A stretch of 37,701 nucleotides of DNA from Sutterella sp. (lineage in GTDB: Bacteria; Pseudomonadota; Gammaproteobacteria; Burkholderiales; Burkholderiaceae_F), in the NCBI GenBank assembly GCA_019418235.1, contig DYCH01000010.1, positions 1 through 37,701 of the forward strand, given 5' to 3'. Of this stretch, positions 7,881 through 15,348 are shown one piece after another. Each line of letters opens with the position of its first letter. The first letter of the stretch is position 1. Made by a program: the position numbers and the translations under genes. The notes beneath the pieces are model-generated. The model had not been told where the DNA came from. It worked only from the letters and a program-made list of their open reading frames with translations, and searched no databases.

Positions 7881-8182
7881 TTGTTTTTCTTTTAAAGGGT
7901 GGAGGGGATTTTTGATTATAGAGAGGGAAGGGCAGAAACTTTTGAGTTTCGAGTAGAAAATTTTGTTAATGACGGTTACTTTTTGGATCGAATTTTATAG
8001 ACAAAAATGTGGTGATTTTTAATGATTTTTGTGAATAGCTTAAATTATTGAAAAGTAACGATTAAGTGAAGTCTAATGTATAAAATTGAGGAGCTCTAAT
8101 GCTATTTTTTGAGCTCCCCTAATGTATATTTTTGAGGATCGAAAAGCTAGAAATCGATGCCTTTTTGCCTCTCGGAAATTCA
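7881..8182. other. Gene-free region carrying a repeat array
   Basis: This 302-bp AT-rich gap lies between two minus-strand genes: downstream of the FAD-linked dehydrogenase and upstream of the TDT transporter. I see no coding region. It holds three 23-bp tandem repeats (8073-8141) and, nearer the transporter, GTTACTTTTT (7975-7984) facing AAAAGTAAC (8051-8059) as a widely spaced inverted pair. The transporter promoter must lie here, but no clear -35/-10 pair stood out. Confidence 0.6.
8073..8141. repeat. Three tandem 23-bp direct repeats
   Basis: Copies begin at 8073, 8096 and 8119, exactly 23 bp apart. Each starts CTAATG, continues with an A/T-only stretch (copy 2 has a single C in it), and has TTGAG at positions 14-18. 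Copies 1 and 3 are closest; copy 2 differs mostly in its centre. GGAGCTC (8090-8096) and GAGCTCC (8111-8117) also form an inverted pair across copy 2. The constant spacing (about two helical turns) is typical of cooperative protein-binding arrays. Confidence 0.7.
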
Positions 8183-9589
8183 TTAAATTTTCGGTAAAAG
8201 TTTTCCCGGATTTAAACGATTATCAGGATCAAATGCTTTTTTGATCGCTTGCATCATTTCAAGTGCCACGGGGTCTTTTGCCATGGTCATGGCGTCACGC
8301 TTAAGTTGGCCGATGCCGTGCTCGGCACTGATGGTGCCACCCATGGCAATGACTTTTTCATAGACAAATGCATGAATGTCTTTTTCAACCGTAAATACAA
8401 TCTTAGGATCGTGCGGAGCTTCAACGCCCATATTAAAGTGAAGGTTGCCGTCACCGTAGTGGCCAAAGACGGAGGGTTCTAACCAGTCGTATTTTTCTTT
8501 AAGTGCTGCGCAAACGGATTCAATAAATTCCACCAAACGATGGCGAGGCAGTGCAATGTCATGCTTGACGTTACCACCGGCTTTTTTGTGAGCGGGCGGA
8601 ATGCTTTCACGCACTCTCCAAAAGTCTTTGGCATCGTCTTCGGTTTCACTGATGGCACCATCAACCACGACACCTTTTTCCATAAGATTCTCAAGAACCG
8701 CTTCAAGCGTGGAAGTATCGGGATTGGCTTCAAAATAAGAGCACTCAATGAAAACGTGCCAGTCGGTTTTCTCAACTTCGGGTTGACGGACTTCGGGCAT
8801 CATGAGCGCCAGTTTATTTAAGGTAGGACGACCCATTAATTCAAAGGCGGTCATCTGTGCGTGCATCTTGGCATTAAAGGCATTGAAAACGACTTCAACG
8901 CTTTTGAGGTCTTTGAGCGAAAGAAAGAGCACTTTGCGATCAAGGGGACGGGGGTGAAGCTTTAAGATGGCTTCGGTAATCACTGCGAGTGTGCCTTCAC
9001 TCCCAATTATGAGGTCACGCAAGTCGTAGCCGGAATTGTTTTTGCGAAGACTTGTGAGTTCATTGATTTCACGACCGTCGGCTAAAACCGCTCGGTAACC
9101 CAACACCAAGTCTCGTGTCATCCCGTAGCGCAAAACTTCAGTGCCACCGGCGTTACTTGCTAATAATCCGCCCACCGTTGCCGTGCCTTCGCTTGCCAGT
9201 CGCAAGGGAAAGAGGCGGTTAATGGATTCGGCTGCTTCGTGAACTACCGTTAACGTAACACCTGCTTGTGCATGAATGGTGTCACTGACCGGATCAATGC
9301 TAAGAATGCTGCGCATGCGCTTTAAGGATAAAAGAAGCGCATTGGAGTCGGGGAGCGGAACAGAGCCTCCCACGGTGGAGGTGTTTCCCCCTTGGGTAAC
9401 CACTGGGATTTGGTAGCGTGCAGCAAGCGCCATGACTTTCATGACTTCTTCGTGCGTGGCTGGCAAGGCAACGGCAACGGCGTCGCCACGATAGCGTCCG
9501 CGCTCATCGGTTAAGAAAGGCGCTTTGTCTGCCTCTTCCACTAAAGCGTATCGACCGAGTAAAGATTGAAGTTCATTGATGAAAGTCAT
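8183..9589 (-). CDS. FAD-linked 2-hydroxyacid dehydrogenase (GlcD/D-lactate dehydrogenase family)
   Basis: A 468-residue oxidoreductase of the FAD-binding PCMH-type family that includes GlcD, bacterial and eukaryotic D-lactate dehydrogenase and D-2-hydroxyglutarate dehydrogenase. Visible features: the FAD-binding loop GGNTSTVGGSVP (about 67-78), LRYGMTRDLVLGYRAVLADGREI, the GSEGTLAVITEAILKLHP segment, and in the C-terminal substrate domain HYGDGNLHFN, AEHGIGQLKRD and FDPDNRLNPGKLLP. All are well conserved, so it should be active. D-lactate is the most common substrate of such stand-alone enzymes, but glycolate or D-2-hydroxyglutarate are possible. No glcE/glcF partner is adjacent, which argues against a glycolate oxidase complex. 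Confidence 0.88.
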   Translation of the reverse strand: MTFINELQSLLGRYALVEEADKAPFLTDERGRYRGDAVAVALPATHEEVMKVMALAARYQIPVVTQGGNTSTVGGSVPLPDSNALLLSLKRMRSILSIDPVSDTIHAQAGVTLTVVHEAAESINRLFPLRLASEGTATVGGLLASNAGGTEVLRYGMTRDLVLGYRAVLADGREINELTSLRKNNSGYDLRDLIIGSEGTLAVITEAILKLHPRPLDRKVLFLSLKDLKSVEVVFNAFNAKMHAQMTAFELMGRPTLNKLALMMPEVRQPEVEKTDWHVFIECSYFEANPDTSTLEAVLENLMEKGVVVDGAISETEDDAKDFWRVRESIPPAHKKAGGNVKHDIALPRHRLVEFIESVCAALKEKYDWLEPSVFGHYGDGNLHFNMGVEAPHDPKIVFTVEKDIHAFVYEKVIAMGGTISAEHGIGQLKRDAMTMAKDPVALEMMQAIKKAFDPDNRLNPGKLLPKI

Positions 9590-9654
9590 AGGGATAAATC
9601 TTTTAATTGGCGTTATAGTTGAATAATATATCGCATTTTACGTTCGGAGTTTGC

Positions 9655-10908
9655 ATGGAATGGGATTGGGACTGGGACGCCTATAAGCGCAAGCCCTTTA
9701 AAGATCTCGTGTTTGACCTCTATGAGTTTGTCATGGAGCGTATGAAGGACACTCAACTTAATCAGGTGGCGTCATCTTTAACGTTGACGACCGTGTTATC
9801 GCTTGTCCCGTTATTGGCGGTGGTGTTGGTGGTGTTTGCGGTCTTTCCGGAATTCGCTGAGCGCCGTGCGGAATTGGAATCCTTGGTCTTTACCTACCTG
9901 TTGCCAGAAACCTACGGAACGTTATTGCTTAAATACGTTCGAGATTTCACGGGGCACGCTCAGGGCTTAACGATTTTCGGTTTGGCCGGTTTAGGTGTCA
10001 CTTCACTGCTTTTGATTAACACGATTGACGAGACGCTCAATCGCATTTTCCACGTTCGACAAATGCGTCACGTTATGCAACGTGTGTTGATCTATTGGGC
10101 GCTTTTAACGATTGGGCCGGCAGTGCTCTTGATGAGTCTTTCGATCACGAACTTCTTATCGCAAATTGACGTGGCGGTTCAAGGGTCGTTTCCGAGTTGG
10201 GTGGCCATGGGTATTCAATTACTCATGCAAACGCTTTTCTACGCTGCCATTTATGTTTATGTGCCTAATTGCAAAGTGAAGTGGTCACATGCCTTTATCG
10301 GTGCGGTGTTGGTGACGTTATTGTCCATTGTCGTCAAATGGGGCTTTAGTTTCTATTTAAGTTCAGGGTCACTTACCACGATCTACGGTGCTTTTGCTGT
10401 GATTCCCGTGGTGCTCCTTTGGATTTATATCTCTTGGCTTTTTGTTTTGGCGGGCGCTGCCATTGCCGCAACGATTCCGATGTTAACGAGCGGTCGCTTT
10501 GCCGATCAACATAAAGCAGGTAACGACTTTATTACCGGGATTGCTTTACTTCAAGTGTTAATGCTCGCGCAAGAGCAAGGCGTGAGTTCCGTTTCTATTC
10601 ATAAGCTCTGCAAGGCTGTTGACTCGTATCCGGAAGCGGCAGGCAGCGTTTTAGAGCGCTTAGCAGAAGTGGGTTACGTCGGGAAATTGGATGGCGATCG
10701 CAAAAACGATGAGCATTGGAGCTTGTTGGTTTCGCCTCGAACGACAAGTTTAAGTGCGGCGTTTGATGCACTCTTGGTTGATCAATCGATTAGTTTAATT
10801 GCAAGAGAAAATTCACCGATGTATGACTGGTATTGCTTAATCAGTCAGGCCGAGTGGAAGCATCGCCCGATGTTTGAAAGCTTGAGGTTGATTCATCCGA
10901 TTAACTAG
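9655..10908 (+). CDS. YihY/BrkB family inner-membrane protein
   Basis: A 417-residue membrane protein. The first ~280 residues match the YihY/virulence factor BrkB family: QVASSLTLTTVLSLVPLLAVVL near the N-terminus, FGLAGLGVTSLLLINTIDETLNRIFHV, and the conserved TIYGAFAVIPVVLLWIYISWLFVLAGAAIAAT, with about six hydrophobic segments. The remaining ~130 residues are soluble and include a winged-helix-like stretch (SSVSIHKLCKAVDSYPEAAGSVLERLAEVGYV), a tail I associate with betaproteobacterial members. The function is not established (the earlier RNase BN assignment was wrong). ATG 9655 is preferred: GGAG at 9646-9649. An in-frame TTG at 9619 lies in the likely promoter. Transcribed divergently from the dehydrogenase. 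Confidence 0.88.
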   Translation: MEWDWDWDAYKRKPFKDLVFDLYEFVMERMKDTQLNQVASSLTLTTVLSLVPLLAVVLVVFAVFPEFAERRAELESLVFTYLLPETYGTLLLKYVRDFTGHAQGLTIFGLAGLGVTSLLLINTIDETLNRIFHVRQMRHVMQRVLIYWALLTIGPAVLLMSLSITNFLSQIDVAVQGSFPSWVAMGIQLLMQTLFYAAIYVYVPNCKVKWSHAFIGAVLVTLLSIVVKWGFSFYLSSGSLTTIYGAFAVIPVVLLWIYISWLFVLAGAAIAATIPMLTSGRFADQHKAGNDFITGIALLQVLMLAQEQGVSSVSIHKLCKAVDSYPEAAGSVLERLAEVGYVGKLDGDRKNDEHWSLLVSPRTTSLSAAFDALLVDQSISLIARENSPMYDWYCLISQAEWKHRPMFESLRLIHPIN

Positions 10909-10976
10909 AGTTTGAAAGTGAGTGGTGTGATAAGATGATCGAAGGTGGCTAAAAATGCAGTGAACATCTTTGACTC

Positions 10977-10990
10977 CACCTATATAGGTG
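10977..10990. repeat. Perfect 14-bp palindrome
   Basis: CACCTATATAGGTG reads the same on both strands. It lies directly before the terminator stem at 10990 and could be a protein-binding site or simply part of the terminator region. An additional AGGTGG at 10943-10948 can pair with CCACCT (10976-10981). Confidence 0.5.
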
Positions 10991-11025
10991 ACAAAAGCTC
11001 GGTGACGACCGAGCCTTTGTCATTT
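10990..11025 (+). terminator. Terminator after the YihY gene
   Basis: GACAAAAGCTCGG (10990-11002) pairs with CCGAGCCTTTGTC (11009-11021) around TGACGA, with one internal mismatch, followed by ATTTT. It also lies downstream of the convergent HicB-like gene and may serve both. Confidence 0.75.
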
Positions 11026-11056
11026 TGAAAACGTTAGTTTCTTCATAGAGGATTGC

Positions 11057-11347
11057 TTAAATCGATTGTACAGTTTGTACTTTTTCGTTATGTTGAAGAA
11101 TTTTTTCGATTAGGTCTTGAGTTAATTCAACAACATATTCATCTTCTTTGGCTTCTGATGCTTCGGGGATGATCTCTCCGTCTCTCATGCGAAATTCGAT
11201 GCAGTCTTCAACGGCATAGCGAGCCCATTCTTCGCAGGTTTCGTTCTCAATTGGCCACGAAAGGAGCTCAGGAAGATCACGGCATTTGATGAGGGGAGAG
11301 CCGTCTTCAAGGGCTAGAAATTGGCAGGCAAAATTAAATTTAGACAT
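11057..11347 (-). CDS. HicB-like antitoxin-family protein, no HicA partner seen
   Basis: A 96-residue protein with the HicB N-terminal fold (degraded RNase H-like): FACQFLALEDGSPLIKCRDLPELLSWP corresponds to the usual 'F.P.EDG.Y.V.FPDLP' strand pattern, followed by a helix (CEEWARYAVEDCIEFRMRDGEIIPEAS), which matches the 'A.DAL...I.DGE.IP.PS' signature. The C-terminal part is short and I see no clear helix-turn-helix or ribbon-helix-helix. HicB antitoxins normally sit next to the small HicA RNase toxin; no hicA-like frame lies in the 73 bases upstream or in the bases downstream. It may be a solitary HicB used as a regulator, or a relic. Confidence 0.65.
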   Translation of the reverse strand: MSKFNFACQFLALEDGSPLIKCRDLPELLSWPIENETCEEWARYAVEDCIEFRMRDGEIIPEASEAKEDEYVVELTQDLIEKILQHNEKVQTVQSI

Positions 11348-11420
11348 GGTAAAACCTCAATAGTTCTTACTTTCATTGACTTGCTGTTCGTATCAATCAA
11401 GACAATAGCGGAAGGCGGAG

Positions 11421-12011
11421 TTAAGATGAAAATTGTTTAACGGTTGGATTCTCAGTCAAGTTCAAAGACAACTGTTCAAAAGAAAGCTCTGCAATTTTTG
11501 CCGACAAGTCTATTTTTTCTTCAGCTCTATGCCTTGCGCTAGAGGACATTAAAGAAATCAAAGCGTTGAGATTTTCAATCGTCGAGATCGTTAAAAATTC
11601 TTCTTTTTTGTCAATGAAAACAACAGATTTCTTCTTTTGCTTAAGAAGTTCAATAATGTTGGAGAGGGTTCCTGTGCTCTCGCAATCCCAAATCATCAAA
11701 CCAAAATCGCAACAATGAGCCATTGCAATATCTTTGGCTGTGAAATAGGCCCTAGAACCCACTTTAGCCGATGGTTGAACGGCATGAACGGGCCAGCAGC
11801 CAAGATTGTTCCTCGGAGACTCACCAGAGCAGTAAACGGTGACTGGTTTTGTTTGGTAAGCCAGTAAACATTCCTGAATCGCTGTGTCAGCCCCGCTGGC
11901 ATCACCCACGACAACCTCAAAATTTGAGGAAACGATGTTCTGAATTCGTTTTTGTACTTTTGGATGTAAGCGAGTAATTGAGATCGAACCCGCAATAAAT
12001 ATTGTTGTCAA
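11421..12011 (-). CDS. SLOG-like (Rossmann-type) protein of unknown function
   Basis: About 196 residues. The N-terminal half shows a Rossmann-like SLOG pattern: TIFIAGSISITRLHPKVQKRI (first strand, glycine turn, helix) and FEVVVGDASGADTAIQECLL (the G-D-A-x-G-A-D turn), then VTVYCSGESPRNN and CDFGLMIWDCESTGTLSNI, which resemble nucleotide-sugar/ADPR-binding SLOG proteins such as the YAcAr group. SLOG domains occur in DprA, LOG and the Thoeris protein ThsA; which role applies here is unknown. The frame is open back to 12119, but homology-like sequence starts near the TTG at 12011, which has GGAAAA just upstream, so I use that start. It is co-directional with the HicB-like gene. Confidence 0.55.
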   Translation of the reverse strand: MTTIFIAGSISITRLHPKVQKRIQNIVSSNFEVVVGDASGADTAIQECLLAYQTKPVTVYCSGESPRNNLGCWPVHAVQPSAKVGSRAYFTAKDIAMAHCCDFGLMIWDCESTGTLSNIIELLKQKKKSVVFIDKKEEFLTISTIENLNALISLMSSSARHRAEEKIDLSAKIAELSFEQLSLNLTENPTVKQFSS

Positions 12012-12111
12012 AGCAATTTTCCAATAAGAGTTGTCTGAAAACACGATTAATTGTACCGTGCAGGCGGATGGGTGTCGTTGTGAGCTTGTAAGTGCGGTGA
12101 GAATGTAAGTC

Positions 12112-12140
12112 TTACCCAATCAATTAGCGCTTGCGATAAA
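12112..12140 (+). promoter_or_regulatory. Possible promoter of the membrane sulfatase-fold gene
   Basis: TTACCC (12112-12117) and GATAAA (12135-12140) are spaced by 17 bp, upstream of ATG 12180. Both are imperfect matches to sigma-70 boxes, so this is only a candidate. Confidence 0.3.
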
Positions 12141-12179
12141 ATAACGTCCACACTGAAATTCTTTAAATTCTCCGTACTT

Positions 12180-13826
12180 ATGACCCTCCCTAAACTTTCG
12201 GCTAAAAACATCTACGTGATCTTCATGTTGTTGGTCATGGTGGCTTTATTAAGTTACCGTGCGTCTTTTCATGCGGTCTTGGGCGCAGTTGGGGTATTAA
12301 GTGTTATTTTCGGGTTCTTCCAACTCTCGGGTCGCTTTTTCGGTGCTTTTAATGCGACCTTCATTGTGACGGTTGTTCTCATTATTTTGAATGAGTTTAA
12401 GCGCTTCTTTTGGAAGGATCGTCTGCAGTTTTCTGACTTTGAAGTTTTCTTAGATCCCAATAACTTTGAAACGGTTTTCCACTATCCGGCAGCGGCGATT
12501 TTGGCGTTCATTTTTGCGTTAATTTTGGCCGCGGGTTTTGTTTGGGGTTTTATCCGTCAACAAAAAGTGGTTAGTTGGAAAGTCCGAGGCATTATCTTTA
12601 TCAATACGTTGGTCTTAGGGAGTGCCTGCGCCTATTACGCTATGATCTTTGGGCAAGCCGCTTGGTTAAAGACGTTACCTAAGGGCAATAACGTTATTTC
12701 AAACGTTTTATTTTCTTCTCACATCCAATTTGAAAATCCGGGAGATAAATTGGATTTGGCAGGTGCTGTGCCATTTGAAGTTGATGCCGTGAAGCCCGTG
12801 GCAAAGAACGCAGATAAGCCCGATGTGGTGCTTTTGCTTCAAGAGTCAACGGTCAATCCTCAATTGTTTGGCGATATTGCCCAAAACTCACTTCCGACAA
12901 TGGAAATGTTTGATTCGCGTTTCGCGGATGCCAAGGGACTTTTGCGTGTCTACACCTATGGGGGTGCGACGTGGAAGTCGGAGTTTGCAACGTTAACGGG
13001 TTTGTCGTCAGCTGACTTCAAACCGTTAGACGGTGCCGTTTTCTACCAAGCGGTTTTCCATGTTCAGGATTCGCTTTTTAAGCGTGCAAAAGCTGCGGGC
13101 TATAAAGTGGTGGTGATCACGCCTTTTACGGAAGGGGCTTATAACTCCGGTAAAGCGTATCGCGCATTGGGCGCGGATGAAATCATTCACTTAACGGAAT
13201 TGGGCTATCCCGGTGAAGGGCGTCGCAATATTTGGACGGTGAAGTCTGCTGAACTCATGCCCATGATTCGTAAGTATTTAGAAGCTCAAACGCAACCGAC
13301 CTTTGTCTATTCCTTGACGATGAATGAGCACGGTCCCTATCCGGCAGAAGATGAAAAGGGGATGACGTTAAAAGCAGCAGACAAAGTGAAAGTGTCTCAA
13401 GATGCGCTCTATTCGTACGAAAACTACATTGCGCGTTTAGTGGAAGCTTCAAACGCCATTACAGAATTTGAAGCTTGGGTGGATCAACGCGAAAAGGCCA
13501 CGATCTTTATGCGCTTCGGTGACCATCAACCGAGCATTAAGAAACATGCGCCTTACCGAACGGATGTTTCATCGGGAGAGTATTTGACGTTCTTCTCTCT
13601 TCAAAATAACAAGAAAGACAAGATCTCAGAGACTCACAAGGTCACGGACATTGTTTTCTTGGGCGGTATGTTGCTCGAAGAGATGAATCTTCCCTTAACG
13701 CCTTTTTATGCGGCAAACGTGACGATGCGCAAAAAGGCCGATGGGCTTTATATGGACGCTGAAGATAAGACGTTATTAAAGAGCTATCAAAATCACATCT
13801 TCAATAGCATTAAAAATGTGAAGTAA
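12180..13826 (+). CDS. LTA synthase/OpgB-like membrane phosphoglycerol transferase (sulfatase fold)
   Basis: A 548-residue protein with about five N-terminal membrane segments (12-30, 35-50, 58-72, 105-125, 137-158) and a periplasmic alkaline-phosphatase-superfamily domain from about residue 212. Metal-site and catalytic motifs are visible: Glu222 in LLQESTVNP, the probable nucleophile Thr264 in GGATWKSEFATLTG, MNEHGPYP, and FGDHQPS. This matches the LtaS/OpgB branch, which moves phosphoglycerol from phosphatidylglycerol onto a periplasmic glycan. In a Gram-negative cell an osmoregulated glucan or another envelope glycan is the likely acceptor; phosphoethanolamine transfer is an alternative. 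The ATG at 12180 lacks a strong ribosome-binding site. Confidence 0.8.
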   Translation: MTLPKLSAKNIYVIFMLLVMVALLSYRASFHAVLGAVGVLSVIFGFFQLSGRFFGAFNATFIVTVVLIILNEFKRFFWKDRLQFSDFEVFLDPNNFETVFHYPAAAILAFIFALILAAGFVWGFIRQQKVVSWKVRGIIFINTLVLGSACAYYAMIFGQAAWLKTLPKGNNVISNVLFSSHIQFENPGDKLDLAGAVPFEVDAVKPVAKNADKPDVVLLLQESTVNPQLFGDIAQNSLPTMEMFDSRFADAKGLLRVYTYGGATWKSEFATLTGLSSADFKPLDGAVFYQAVFHVQDSLFKRAKAAGYKVVVITPFTEGAYNSGKAYRALGADEIIHLTELGYPGEGRRNIWTVKSAELMPMIRKYLEAQTQPTFVYSLTMNEHGPYPAEDEKGMTLKAADKVKVSQDALYSYENYIARLVEASNAITEFEAWVDQREKATIFMRFGDHQPSIKKHAPYRTDVSSGEYLTFFSLQNNKKDKISETHKVTDIVFLGGMLLEEMNLPLTPFYAANVTMRKKADGLYMDAEDKTLLKSYQNHIFNSIKNVK

Positions 13827-13849
13827 ACACTTTTTAATAAACCAATGAA

Positions 13850-13892
13850 AATCCCTAATGCTTTAAAAATCAACGCATTAGGGATTGTTTTT
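13850..13892. terminator. Strong bidirectional terminator
   Basis: AATCCCTAATGC (13850-13861) pairs perfectly with GCATTAGGGATT (13875-13886) around a 13-base loop. GTTTTT follows on the plus strand, and on the minus strand the stem is followed by TTTCATT. It lies between convergent genes and serves both. An apparent plus-strand frame across it (13845-14054) is not a gene. Confidence 0.9.
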
Positions 13893-13904
13893 AATGGCGG
13901 TTGG

Positions 13905-14771
13905 TTAGCGAACCACAAAGTGTTTAAGCGTCGTGTGTTTAAACCAATACGTTTTAATATCTTCAAAAATTCGATCGGTATTGATGTCTTGATCGGCGTA
14001 TCCTTCGCAAAACGCTTTCATGATGTCCGTGATGGCAATATCGGTTTGTGTTAAAGCGGGATTATTGTCAATTGATTGGGCAAAACTTGAAATGGCACGA
14101 CCTAAATCACGCTCAATGTACTTGCGAGAGGGGCGATTTTTAAAGAGTCGAATGCCGTCCAAGTCCCAAACCCCCAGTTCATCGTCTTTAAAGTAAAGGT
14201 TATTGAGTTTAAGGTCGCCGTGATAGAGACCGGCATCATGAATTTGCTTCGTAAAGGCACCCAAACGATGCAAAAGAGAACGCATCTGGGAGGGAGCACC
14301 TAAATTCTGACTTAAAAAATCAGCAACTTCGATAGCGTTGGCAATGGGTTCCGCAAAAATGAAACTGTGAACCAAAATCCCCTTTTCATGACGCTCTGCA
14401 GCGCCGAAAATGCGAGGCGTGGGAATGCCGTGTTGGGCTAAACGAAGGGCTGCGACTTCATTGGTGTAGCCACGAGAGGGGAGCAACACATAGCGAAGCA
14501 AGTGATGAGGTTTCTTCGTTCGGTGGTTGACACGTTTCATGAAAATCGTGTGACCGGATAACTCCACGATAGAGGCTAAAGTACCGGGATCTTTTTTGGT
14601 GATCCTACCATTAGCAATGATGGCATCAATCTCAGATAGTGACTCGATCAATGTGTTTTGAATGTCAGAGACAGGAAAGTGGCCGGAGATATCTGAAACG
14701 GTAACGGCTTTGACGCCATCAGAATTTTTCCAATCCGCGACAGCTTGACGCAAAAGTAATGAACTTAACAT
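13905..14771 (-). CDS. LPS-core/Kdo-type sugar kinase (KdkA/WaaP/InaA family)
   Basis: A 288-residue protein-kinase-like enzyme. The N-lobe carries VELSGHTIFMKRVNHRT, with the ATP-binding lysine in FMKR; later come HSFIFAEPIANA (hinge region), the catalytic loop IHDAGLYHGDLKLNNLYF and the metal-binding VWDLDGIRL in place of DFG. HGDLK...NLY followed by DLD is characteristic of the LPS kinase group that phosphorylates heptose or Kdo in the inner core. The acceptor here cannot be specified. The protein is cytoplasmic or membrane-peripheral. It converges on the membrane transferase gene; both may act in envelope assembly. The start at 14771 gives MLSSLLLRQ; an alternative start is not obvious. 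Confidence 0.8.
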   Translation of the reverse strand: MLSSLLLRQAVADWKNSDGVKAVTVSDISGHFPVSDIQNTLIESLSEIDAIIANGRITKKDPGTLASIVELSGHTIFMKRVNHRTKKPHHLLRYVLLPSRGYTNEVAALRLAQHGIPTPRIFGAAERHEKGILVHSFIFAEPIANAIEVADFLSQNLGAPSQMRSLLHRLGAFTKQIHDAGLYHGDLKLNNLYFKDDELGVWDLDGIRLFKNRPSRKYIERDLGRAISSFAQSIDNNPALTQTDIAITDIMKAFCEGYADQDINTDRIFEDIKTYWFKHTTLKHFVVR

Positions 14772-14894
14772 AGGTATTTTGTGTGAAGATGGACTTCGGT
14801 CTTATTGTGAGTCTTAATCAATTCAGTTTAAATCAGGATAGAAAAAAGGGCAAAGATAGAATTGATTATTGTCGATGAGAGCTATTCAATAAAC

Positions 14895-14900
14895 TATAAT
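14895..14900 (+). promoter_or_regulatory. Candidate -10 box before the HipB-like gene
   Basis: TATAAT, a perfect -10 hexamer. The nearest -35-like TTGTCG (14869-14874) is 20 bp away, which is longer than ideal. If used, transcription would start near 14907, after the ATG at 14904, which favours ATG 14937 or 14952 as the true start. Confidence 0.4.
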
Positions 14901-14936
14901 TAAATGAAGATTAATTCAAATAACACTTATTTAATA

Positions 14937-15257
14937 ATGTCTAAACAAACAATGTCAACGCACCTTCCTCGAGCGATTGCAAAGAAACTCCAAATCACGG
15001 GTGAACAAATTAAAGCGGCACGCTTGAGAAGAAATTTAACGATTGAGCAAATCGCTGATCGCGCTCAGTGCTCTGTCTTGACAGTCTCTAAAGTGGAAAA
15101 GGGGATGCCTACCGTGGCAATGGGTACCTATTTGCGAGTCTTGTATGCGTTACAGTTGGCCGATGATATTGAATTGTTGGCGAAAAACGATCCGTTGGGA
15201 CGTGATCTTCAAGACATTGCATTAAGAAAACGTGCTTCCGGAAGCAGAAGGCATTAA
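14937..15257 (+). CDS. HipB-like XRE-family DNA-binding protein
   Basis: About 106 residues with a clear Cro/cI helix-turn-helix: GEQIKAARLRRNLTIEQIADRAQCSVLTVSKVEKG, followed by the GTYLRVLYALQLADDIELLAKNDPLGRDLQ tail found in HipB-like antitoxins and their stand-alone relatives. In HipBA systems the next gene encodes the kinase HipA; here the next gene is a TRAP solute-binding protein, so the protein is probably a solitary regulator. The coding frame extends to ATG 14904; I favour ATG 14937 because a TATAAT box sits just upstream. The neighbouring TRAP genes are a plausible target but no operator was identified. Confidence 0.75.
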   Translation: MSKQTMSTHLPRAIAKKLQITGEQIKAARLRRNLTIEQIADRAQCSVLTVSKVEKGMPTVAMGTYLRVLYALQLADDIELLAKNDPLGRDLQDIALRKRASGSRRH

Positions 15258-15348
15258 GCATTTCTGAGTAGATCGAAAATCTTCTGTAAAATCTTACCTG
15301 TATTCGTCCTTTGTGGACGTTTTATTCATTTCCTTTAAGAGTTTTCCT

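Noticed and set aside
12012..12119. N-terminal extension of the SLOG-like gene
   Set aside because: No family-like sequence; the region is probably the divergent promoter. The start is still uncertain.
13845..14054. 69-codon plus-strand frame
   Set aside because: It runs across a strong terminator and antisense to the kinase gene.
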